A stretch of 12,829 bases of DNA from Candidatus Methanomethylophilaceae archaeon (GTDB lineage: Archaea; Thermoplasmatota; Thermoplasmata; Methanomassiliicoccales; Methanomethylophilaceae), in assembly GCA_023230065.1 (NCBI GenBank), contig JALNYB010000030.1:1-12829 (forward strand). The letters run 5' to 3'. The position numbers and the translations under genes were made by a program. Below are positions 4,919-11,957 of this stretch, piece by piece (positions within the stretch are counted from its first letter, which is position 1; every line of letters starts with the position of its first letter). Under the pieces are notes generated by a model that was given only the letters and a program-made list of their open reading frames with translations, was not told where the DNA came from and searched no databases.

Positions 4919-7765
4919 ATGGTAGGGGCACAATCAAAATCAATAACGGTATTTCTCTCATCAACATTTCAGGATATGCAAAATGAGAGAAATATCCTAA
5001 TCAAACACACATTCAAAAAATTAAAGGATATTTGTGACCATCGAGGGATCGCACTCAGCGAACTGGATCTCCGTTGGGGGATTACTGAAGAAGAAGCAAA
5101 TGATGGGAAAATTTTGCCTCTATGTTTTTATGCCATAGATAAAGCACGGCCGTATTTCTTATGTATGATTGGTGGACATTATGGATCGACCCTGTCCCAT
5201 AAGCCGGAAGATTTGTGCAATGAAGAACCATGGCTAAATGAATGCTGGGATTCCTGTTCCATTACTGCGCTGGAAATCATTTATGGAGTAATAAAGAACC
5301 CTCAAATCCAAAAAAATGCCTTATTTTATTTCAAACTCACTGAAACTGGATCTGAACAAGATATCTCAGGAATAACTCCGATTTCAAGTAATGACCGAAA
5401 CAGGCTGCACAACCTAAAAAAGCTCATTCAAAAAGAATATAGTAAACATCCGGATTATATTTCAATAAAAACCTACGTCACACCCGAGGATTTGGATGCT
5501 CTTGTCATGTCTGATTTTTTGGAAATTATTAATAAAGTAGCTCCTGAAAACGAAGATTTAGATCCAATTGATAAAGAAAGGCGTGATCAGGATAATTTTT
5601 TAGAGGTTAAGAATTTAACGTATTATCCCCTCTTACAACGCCAGTATAACAAATATTTGTCTAATTCTGTATTGTCGGAGGGGATATCGACAGTAATTAC
5701 AGGCAATTCGGGTTCTGGAAAAACTTCTTTTTTGGTAAATTGGCTAACTGAGACTAAACCAAATGATGTAGTAATTCTCAGTTATTTTATCGGCGTCACC
5801 AGCAAGAGTACAAACTGTGGATATATGCTCTATTACCTCATTTATGAGATTAAACGCATCTTCCAACTTGATGGGGTTATTCCCACTGATTTCGGAACTT
5901 TGAAACGTGATTTCGTCGTGTGGCTCGGTAAAGCTAGCAGAAAAGGTAAGTTGGTACTCCTGATTGATGCACTGAATCAATTAGATGATGATGTGGGTGC
6001 CCGAAACCTCTCATGGCTACCAAAAAAAATTCCATCGGGCATCTCACTCATTGTTTCAACTACCTCAGGAGAGATCGATTTACGCCTGCGCAATCGGAAC
6101 TGGAAGACGCTCAATATCGAACCTTTATCTGATGATGAACAACGCGAAGTGATTAATGCATATCTTAAGCATTATAACAAAAAGCTTCCCATAAAAAATA
6201 TTGAGAAAATCATCTCAAATCCATCTTCTTCCAACCCACTTTATTTGTTTTCATTGCTTGAAGAACTCCGGATTTTCGGTGACCACAACCAAGTAATAGA
6301 TCTTTTGGATAAATATTTGAATGCTAAAGATCTCATTCATTTATATACTCTTATCCTAGAACGCTGGGAGATAGATTATGGCTATCAAAAACGCCCATCT
6401 GTTGTCAGGGATATTTTCAGTGCGATATTTGCATCTCGACGGGGTTTGTCAAATGCTGAGATATGTAAAATAATGCAAAATGAAGAGGGACCACTACCAC
6501 AACTTGTGATTACTCGTTTGCTTTATTCAACCGAACGTGCTCTCATGACTCGTGATGCAGTGATTAATTTTTCTCATGACTTCATTCGAAATGCTGTAGG
6601 TAAACGCTATCTTGATACTGATGAATTGAAACGGGCGGCACATTCTCGGCTTGCGGACCATTTTTCCGAATATGTTCTTGAAAATGAGATACATCCAAAT
6701 GCAAGTGAGTTGGGAAAATCTTATGAGATTCATGAGAATAAACGTCTACTCGAGGAACTTCCATGGCAATATATGAAGGCTGAACGATTTGAGGATTTGA
6801 AAAACTATCTGATTGATCCCGAATATTTTCTTGCCTTATGGGAATATAACAGCTATGATCTACGTAATTACTGGACCTTTTTGGAGACAAAAGCTAATCC
6901 AATAATCACTGCCCAATCAGCATATCAGCATGTCCTTGACCACCCAGATGCATACAATCCTGAATTTGTCCTAAATTTATCTCGATACTTTGAATTACGC
7001 GACAAGGCAGATGTATGTATGCCGTTATTTACCCATCTTAGGGATCATTACAAGAAGACCAACGATATGGTTACATATGCAACGATTCTTGGAAAAATTG
7101 GCTGGATTCTCTCACGGCAGAAAGACGATCCAGTAGGTTCCCGGAAAAAAGCCCTGATACTTTATAAAGAAGAAGAGAAGATTGCCAGATCCCATCCTGA
7201 TAATGAAATTTACGAAAATATCTTGCAGATTACGCTCAATTACCAAGCGTTGATTTTGCTTAAAGAAAAAGAGTATTTGCAGGCAATTAAATTATTAGAA
7301 GAAAAAATCTGCATCAGCAAAAAAATAGATAATCATTACAGTCATCAACTGGGAATAGGAAACCTTGGTCTGGTTTATTTTGAAATGGGTCTGCCTGAAA
7401 AAGCCATGGATTATTACAAAGAGCAGGAACTCATCTGCGAGATATACGGAATAACAGAGGGGTTGCAAATAACATATGGTAGACAGAGTCTATATTATCG
7501 GTCAATTGGAGATTATCAGCTGGCACTTGAGCTGGTAACAAAGAAGGAAAAAATAAGTCGTGATTATGTAATACCTCGGAGTCTGTGTACCGCTCTGTTT
7601 ACTAAAGGGGAAATATTAGAACTCATGAGGAAAAATGATCTTGCAAAGGCTGCATTTACTGAATGCTTGGATCTCAGTATATGGTTCAACCATGACGAAG
7701 CAGAAACGAGATCACGAGATGGACTTGATCGCTTGATGATAGTTGACAGTTCTGTTTCAAATTAA
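4919..7765 (+). CDS. STAND NTPase: DUF4062, P-loop NTPase, TPR-like repeats
   Basis: This 948-residue protein has three parts. Residues 8-90 are a DUF4062 domain: SITVFLSSTFQDMQNERNIL, then LSELDLRWGITEEEA and FLCMIGGHYGS, a pattern shared with the start of eukaryotic nephrocystin-3, TEP1 and NWD1-type proteins. Residues about 235-450 are a STAND/NACHT-like NTPase with Walker A GNSGSGKTS (262-270), Walker B KLVLLIDALNQLDD (344-357) and a sensor-like strand SLIVSTTSG (376-384). Residues about 470-600 look like winged-helix and helical linkers (LSNAEICKIM; NFSHDFIRNAVGKRYL). Residues about 715-930 are helical TPR-like repeats, for example AYQHVLDHPDAYNPEF, LGIGNLGLVYFEMGLPEKAM and RSIGDYQLALELV. 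STAND proteins use the repeats to sense a ligand and the NTPase to oligomerise, which activates the N-terminal domain; the trigger and effector activity here are unknown. The ATG at 4919 is the first in-frame start and sits just before the DUF4062 domain. Confidence 0.85.
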   Translation: MVGAQSKSITVFLSSTFQDMQNERNILIKHTFKKLKDICDHRGIALSELDLRWGITEEEANDGKILPLCFYAIDKARPYFLCMIGGHYGSTLSHKPEDLCNEEPWLNECWDSCSITALEIIYGVIKNPQIQKNALFYFKLTETGSEQDISGITPISSNDRNRLHNLKKLIQKEYSKHPDYISIKTYVTPEDLDALVMSDFLEIINKVAPENEDLDPIDKERRDQDNFLEVKNLTYYPLLQRQYNKYLSNSVLSEGISTVITGNSGSGKTSFLVNWLTETKPNDVVILSYFIGVTSKSTNCGYMLYYLIYEIKRIFQLDGVIPTDFGTLKRDFVVWLGKASRKGKLVLLIDALNQLDDDVGARNLSWLPKKIPSGISLIVSTTSGEIDLRLRNRNWKTLNIEPLSDDEQREVINAYLKHYNKKLPIKNIEKIISNPSSSNPLYLFSLLEELRIFGDHNQVIDLLDKYLNAKDLIHLYTLILERWEIDYGYQKRPSVVRDIFSAIFASRRGLSNAEICKIMQNEEGPLPQLVITRLLYSTERALMTRDAVINFSHDFIRNAVGKRYLDTDELKRAAHSRLADHFSEYVLENEIHPNASELGKSYEIHENKRLLEELPWQYMKAERFEDLKNYLIDPEYFLALWEYNSYDLRNYWTFLETKANPIITAQSAYQHVLDHPDAYNPEFVLNLSRYFELRDKADVCMPLFTHLRDHYKKTNDMVTYATILGKIGWILSRQKDDPVGSRKKALILYKEEEKIARSHPDNEIYENILQITLNYQALILLKEKEYLQAIKLLEEKICISKKIDNHYSHQLGIGNLGLVYFEMGLPEKAMDYYKEQELICEIYGITEGLQITYGRQSLYYRSIGDYQLALELVTKKEKISRDYVIPRSLCTALFTKGEILELMRKNDLAKAAFTECLDLSIWFNHDEAETRSRDGLDRLMIVDSSVSN

Positions 7766-7869
7766 TGAATGGAATAGTTTAGAGATACAATATCAATTCT
7801 TATAACAGTAATTATGCGTAATTCACTCTTGGCATTCCAGACATAAGACCGGAAGAATTCTGGGAACAG

Positions 7870-7890
7870 ACACTTTTTGAAAAAGGGTGT
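7870..7890. terminator. Small hairpin between convergent genes, possible 3'-end signal
   Basis: ACACTTTTT and its partner AAAGGGTGT pair over 9 positions (two are G-T) around a 3-base loop, in the 162-base gap between the STAND gene's stop and the DUF2971 gene's stop. Each strand also carries a five-T run here. Position suits a bidirectional end signal, but the stem is weak and no T-run follows it directly. The rest of 7766-7927 shows nothing recognisable. Confidence 0.3.
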
Positions 7891-7927
7891 TATGGATGAG
7901 AGACGGTTGCAAATCGCTATCAGTTCA

Positions 7928-9016
7928 TCAATCCCCGGCAATCAATTTAGATCCATTCTGAGACAACCGCATTCTTTTTACAAGAATGTTACTTCCTGCG
8001 AGGTTTCGTATTTCCTGTTCTTTTACTTCGTCAAAATCTTTACCAAGATATATGCAACTTGGGTGTAAAGGAACATACCTATCTTCATCTTTTGGAACAT
8101 TATCATCCTGTAGTTGAGTAAATAATGATACCAGTCTCCACTCCATTTCCCTTTCCCAGCACGGAGTCTTTGTCAGAACAGTTTTCCAGACTAATGATCT
8201 ATCTTCATAGGGAGTTAAAGTCTGGCTTTTATCAAAATGACTACTGGAGAATTTCGTCTCAAGCTCAATTAGGTCAGGGGTCTCAGCCATATACCGAACT
8301 GGCATCATCCCACAAATTTTTCTCGTAGGGGTATGAGGTATATTATCAAATACCGATACATCATACGCTAAACAAAACCCGGTATGATTCTCTGAATATT
8401 TTTCCCACATATAGTTTATATCATTTTTTTCGCAAAAACATGATATACCCAATTGTTTTATCTGGCATTTCCAATACTCAGTATGCTTAGCAGAAAACTT
8501 TTGCATATCGAACTTGACAATCTGAGATACTGTCTCCGTTACTCCAGGCTGATATTCTATGTTAATTTTTGCTAATGCTGTAAGCCATTCTTCAAAATCA
8601 ATGATAGATAATGTTGCCAAACACTTTTGTCTGCATTCTTCACAATCTGCTATTGACAGATAACCTGATTTGTAGGAAAGAGCGGCCAACCGTGTTGCCA
8701 TGTCCTTTCTCAACACGGGTAGATTGCGATATACTGGAGCAATATAGGTATCAAAATGGTCATTAAACTCATGAAATTCATTTGGTTGACTGAGTTTAAT
8801 GGTTGGATCAGTTCCCTCTTTCAGACTCTCAATAAGTTTCTGAATTCCGGAGGGAGGTCTGTATTTATAAAGAAACCCCAATTTATTAGAAAGACGAGCC
8901 ATTCTGCGATTTTCTCCGTCTTTCTGTCGTTGAAGATTGTTTTCTGATTCAAAATTTAGTCGAAAAAAAAGTTTAACCCACTTCGCCCTTTCTTCCAGCA
9001 ATTTCTTTTCTGTCAT
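7928..9016 (-). CDS. DUF2971 family protein, fourth gene of the hsd operon
   Basis: The 362-residue protein shows the usual marks of DUF2971: YKYRP (50-54), then SQPNEFHEFNDHFD (76-89), the central SCFCEKNDINYMWEKYSENH (192-211) running on into TGFCLAYD, VRY near 240-242, and the late KTPCWEREMEWRLV (283-296), in which a lysine, a glutamate and the EWR triplet are typical. The molecular function of the family is not established, though members are often seen near mobile and defence genes. Residues 1-45 are a charged, probably helical extension ahead of the usual domain start. Its ATG overlaps the hsdS stop codon as ATGA (9013-9016), so it is very likely translationally coupled to hsdS. Several cysteines (125, 128, 132, 193, 195) are present; C125-x2-C128-x3-C132 might bind metal, but this is not a recognised signature. 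No membrane segment or signal peptide is seen. Confidence 0.8.
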   Translation of the reverse strand: MTEKKLLEERAKWVKLFFRLNFESENNLQRQKDGENRRMARLSNKLGFLYKYRPPSGIQKLIESLKEGTDPTIKLSQPNEFHEFNDHFDTYIAPVYRNLPVLRKDMATRLAALSYKSGYLSIADCEECRQKCLATLSIIDFEEWLTALAKINIEYQPGVTETVSQIVKFDMQKFSAKHTEYWKCQIKQLGISCFCEKNDINYMWEKYSENHTGFCLAYDVSVFDNIPHTPTRKICGMMPVRYMAETPDLIELETKFSSSHFDKSQTLTPYEDRSLVWKTVLTKTPCWEREMEWRLVSLFTQLQDDNVPKDEDRYVPLHPSCIYLGKDFDEVKEQEIRNLAGSNILVKRMRLSQNGSKLIAGD

Positions 9017-10488
9017 TTCACTTTTTTAGGAATCCGGTCGCAAAGCCCCATCAGCTCATCTACGCGGACAACGATACGTTGTTGTTCGGCAAGAGGTGGC
9101 AGGAGAATCGGAGCTTTATTTAGTTTTTCTAAAGTTACACGCGTAATTGCTGTTCCAAACATTTCTTTGCGAATATAAGCATAAAAATAGGGAGACCGCA
9201 TGAAATAAACAAGATATTTTACATTTATTTCTTTTGGGATTTTTAAGAGAGCAACGCTCGATAATAAACTGAACGGCTCCCTAAGATTATTTATAGTAAC
9301 TACTCCTGTCGTAGCTCCATCTTTGATATATAATATATCACCATAACATGGATCACAACGAGCATAGATTTCATCATGTAAAGATTTATTAATATAAGTC
9401 ACATTAGACAAATCAATTCCATTGGAAGTAATATTTTTTGCAGATATATATTTGTACTCACCATTTTGTGTATTTGGAGGGGAATGATGTGTACCATCAG
9501 TCAACTTCAAACAAACTTCTCCCAACCTCACCCACTCCCAGCTTGCCGGAATCTCAAACGGCTTCTCTTCTTCACTCACTGGCGGGAGAGGCGTACCCTT
9601 CTTAATCTTCCCCGCTTTAACAAGCCCATCACGCTCTTTTTTGATTTTTGCAAGAAGTTCAGCCGCCGTGCCATCCTCGGCTTTTTGCGAAACAAGTTTC
9701 CCTTCGACAGCATACTGGAGGATCGACTGACGCAGAGCATCCGGAAACCCCGCCTCAAGTGCGGAAAGTTTCTGCTCTTCTCTGCCGTAAGCCTCAATGA
9801 GGGGCATGAGTTCCTCTATTCTTGCGACAATACGGTGTTGTTCTGAAAGGGGGGGGAGAGCAAACACTGCGTTTCTCCCATCTTCGGTTCCCAGTCTTGG
9901 CAAATTCATGCCAGAAGAGCATTCGTTTGCATACCCCACAAAATATGGAGACATCAGAAATGCTTGCACATATCTTGGATAGACATATTTTCCGAAGTTT
10001 AAAACAAGAATCTCTGAAGTACAATATCCTTTTTGCTCAGGAACTACAACTTTATTTAAATATGGACGTAATTTACTGTACAGAACGTCCCCAACATCAA
10101 AACGATGCTTTGTACTTAATGAATTACGCTGAGATTTGGTAATTATTTCAAGAACTTTGCCTGTTTCTTTCTCAACATCTTCCAGTTCTAAAATCCAGTC
10201 AGAATCTATGATTTTTGAAGCGTCTAAAGACACATTATTTCCATAATTGGAAATTTCACCAATTCTTACCCACTCCCAACTATCAGGAATTAAGAATGGA
10301 ATCTCATCCTCGGAGATTTCTGCAAGTGGCTTACCCTTCTTGATTTTTCCCGCCTTGAGCAAAGCCTCACGCTCATCCTTTATCCGTTTCAGCAGAACGC
10401 CAGCCGGCTCATCATTTGGATCCTGGAGAACAAGTTTTCCCGAAACCGCCAGCTGGAGAATGGAAGCCTTCAGATCAGATGCTTTCAT
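9013..10488 (-). CDS. hsdS: Type I restriction enzyme specificity subunit HsdS
   Basis: HsdS sets the DNA sequence recognised by the type I complex. The 491-residue protein has the usual two-fold design. A conserved helical segment (about 1-60, SILQLAVSGKLV then KAGKIKKGKPL) leads into target recognition domain 1 (about 66-210), which starts IPDSWEWVRIGEI and ends FALPPLSEQHRIVARIEEL. A second conserved copy (249-310, SILQYAVEGKLV then KAGKIKKGTPL) leads into target recognition domain 2 (about 312-463), which starts IPASWEWVRLGEV and ends ILLPPLAEQQRIV. The C-terminus at DRIPKKVK is short but normal for this subgroup. It overlaps hsdM by ATGA (10485-10488) and the DUF2971 gene by ATGA (9013-9016). 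The two recognition segments are much more AT-rich than the conserved segments (15 and 18 G/C of 60 in 9361-9420 and 10201-10260, against 33 of 60 in 9661-9720), a sign of domain exchange. The target sequence cannot be predicted by eye. Confidence 0.95.
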   Translation of the reverse strand: MKASDLKASILQLAVSGKLVLQDPNDEPAGVLLKRIKDEREALLKAGKIKKGKPLAEISEDEIPFLIPDSWEWVRIGEISNYGNNVSLDASKIIDSDWILELEDVEKETGKVLEIITKSQRNSLSTKHRFDVGDVLYSKLRPYLNKVVVPEQKGYCTSEILVLNFGKYVYPRYVQAFLMSPYFVGYANECSSGMNLPRLGTEDGRNAVFALPPLSEQHRIVARIEELMPLIEAYGREEQKLSALEAGFPDALRQSILQYAVEGKLVSQKAEDGTAAELLAKIKKERDGLVKAGKIKKGTPLPPVSEEEKPFEIPASWEWVRLGEVCLKLTDGTHHSPPNTQNGEYKYISAKNITSNGIDLSNVTYINKSLHDEIYARCDPCYGDILYIKDGATTGVVTINNLREPFSLLSSVALLKIPKEINVKYLVYFMRSPYFYAYIRKEMFGTAITRVTLEKLNKAPILLPPLAEQQRIVVRVDELMGLCDRIPKKVK

Positions 10489-11954
10489 CTCTTCTCCAGC
10501 ACAGAAACGATCTCTGAGAGAATGTTTGTGATCCTCTCATCAGCCTCTGCCTTCTTCGCTTGATAGTTCGCTAAAAGTTCCTTCGGCTCTAAAATCTCCA
10601 GAACCTCATGCGGGAACCCGCAGAGATCCAGATTAAATTTCCCTGCTTTCAATTCATCTATGGAATATCTCTTTGCCTTCGGGAAACCCTCGGTATCGAT
10701 GATCTCCTCACGGGCATTCCACCATGATGTCGCCGGAGCAAAATGTTCCAGCTTCATCGGCTTGGTCTTCGAGAAGTTCTTGTATCCCTCCGGCATATCC
10801 AGACGGTAGAACCATGTCTCCTTTGTCGGTCCCGTCTTATCAAAGAACAAAAGATTTGTCGTGATCGACGTGTATGGGGCAAACACACTGTGAGGAAGCC
10901 GGATGATCGTATGCACATTACACTCCGCAAACAACTTCTCCTTAATATTGTACTCCGCCCCATCAGTCCCGCACATAAACCCGTCAGAAAGCACAACTCC
11001 CACGCGACCCATCTGCTTCAGCCGGTACAAAATCAGCACCATAAACAAATCAGCAGTTTCTGCAGTCTGCATATCAGCCGGGAAATTACCAAGAACACTT
11101 GATGCTGTACTTCCGCCGTAAGGAGGATTCATCACGATAACATCGAACTTATCCTCATCTCCATACTCACGCACGTTCTTCGACAAAGAATCACCGTGCA
11201 GAATATTCGGCTCATCCAGCCCGTGCAAAAGAAGATTCGTCACGCACAAAAGATGAGGCAGAGCCTTCCACTCACACCCGTAAATCGACGACTGAAGCTT
11301 TTCCCGGTCACCGACCGTCTTCACCTGCGGCTCAAGAGCCTTTATACTCGAAACAAGAAAACCCCCCGTCCCGCAGGCAAAATCGGCAACCTTCTCACCA
11401 AGTCTTGGAGAAACCATCTGAATAATAAAATCCGTAACCGCACGCGGCGTGTAAAACTCCCCCGCATTCCCCGCAGACTGCAGACTCTTCAACAGAGCCT
11501 CATAGATCTCATTAAACGCGTGCTGCTCCTTATAATCCCCGAAATCGACACTGTCGATCTCATTCACCACCTGGCGAAGAAGCGTCCCGTCCTTCATATA
11601 ATTGGACATATCCTCCATCACCAGCTTCACGATCGCCTTCTTCATCGGCGTTTTTTCCGTGATCTCGATTTTTTTCAGAGTGGGAAACAATACAGTATTC
11701 ACGAAAAAAAGAAGATCATCTCCCGTCATCGCCTTCCCGTCCTTCTTATCAACTGCCCAGTTTCTCCACCGGCATGGTTCGGGAATGATCGACTTGTATG
11801 CCGGATCCAGAAACTCCCATGCCTCTTCCCGTGAATCATACACCTTCAAAAACAACATCCATGCGATCTGCGAAAGACGCTGCGCATCCCCGTCCACCCC
11901 GGAATCCTTCCGCATAATATTCTGGAGACCCTTAATAAACGTACCTAAAGCCAA
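10485..11954 (-). CDS. hsdM: Type I DNA methyltransferase subunit HsdM (N6-adenine)
   Basis: HsdM transfers methyl groups from S-adenosylmethionine to adenine N6 at the site chosen by HsdS. The 489-residue protein has an N-terminal helical domain (FIKGLQNIMRKDSGVDGDAQ, residues 6-25), the GEFYTPR element (165-171) that precedes the catalytic fold, the AdoMet-binding motif ADFACGTGGFL (190-200) and the catalytic NPPYGG (276-281). All key residues are present and the length is typical, so it should be active. The start is TTG at 11954, chosen because the hsdR stop codon TAG lies in the same frame only two codons upstream, the conserved FIKGLQN block follows at once, and a GAGGGA ribosome site lies 6 bases before. 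The next in-frame ATG, codon 14, would cut into the conserved domain. It is preceded by hsdR with a 3-base gap and overlaps hsdS by ATGA. Base composition is near 50% G+C in a hand sample (11341-11400). Confidence 0.95.
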   Translation of the reverse strand: MALGTFIKGLQNIMRKDSGVDGDAQRLSQIAWMLFLKVYDSREEAWEFLDPAYKSIIPEPCRWRNWAVDKKDGKAMTGDDLLFFVNTVLFPTLKKIEITEKTPMKKAIVKLVMEDMSNYMKDGTLLRQVVNEIDSVDFGDYKEQHAFNEIYEALLKSLQSAGNAGEFYTPRAVTDFIIQMVSPRLGEKVADFACGTGGFLVSSIKALEPQVKTVGDREKLQSSIYGCEWKALPHLLCVTNLLLHGLDEPNILHGDSLSKNVREYGDEDKFDVIVMNPPYGGSTASSVLGNFPADMQTAETADLFMVLILYRLKQMGRVGVVLSDGFMCGTDGAEYNIKEKLFAECNVHTIIRLPHSVFAPYTSITTNLLFFDKTGPTKETWFYRLDMPEGYKNFSKTKPMKLEHFAPATSWWNAREEIIDTEGFPKAKRYSIDELKAGKFNLDLCGFPHEVLEILEPKELLANYQAKKAEADERITNILSEIVSVLEKR

Positions 11955-11957
11955 AAA

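Noticed and set aside
6527..6890. Minus-strand frames of 68 and 102 codons inside the STAND gene
   Set aside because: The plus-strand protein is continuous and conserved in character here; the antisense frames overlap each other and look random.
7877..8068. Plus-strand frame of 63 codons at the end of the DUF2971 gene
   Set aside because: Most of it is antisense to the conserved DUF2971 C-terminus, with no recognisable domain or ribosome site; it overlaps the small hairpin only by chance.
9013..9060. Possible truncation of HsdS at its C-terminus
   Set aside because: The ending shortly after LAEQQRIVVRVDELMGLCDRI is usual for the HsdS subgroup that begins with the SILQLAVSGKLV segment, so no truncation is claimed.
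9466..10142. Plus-strand open frames of about 61-126 codons opposite hsdS
   Set aside because: They lie wholly antisense to HsdS conserved and recognition segments and show no domain or promoter; they are shadows of hsdS.
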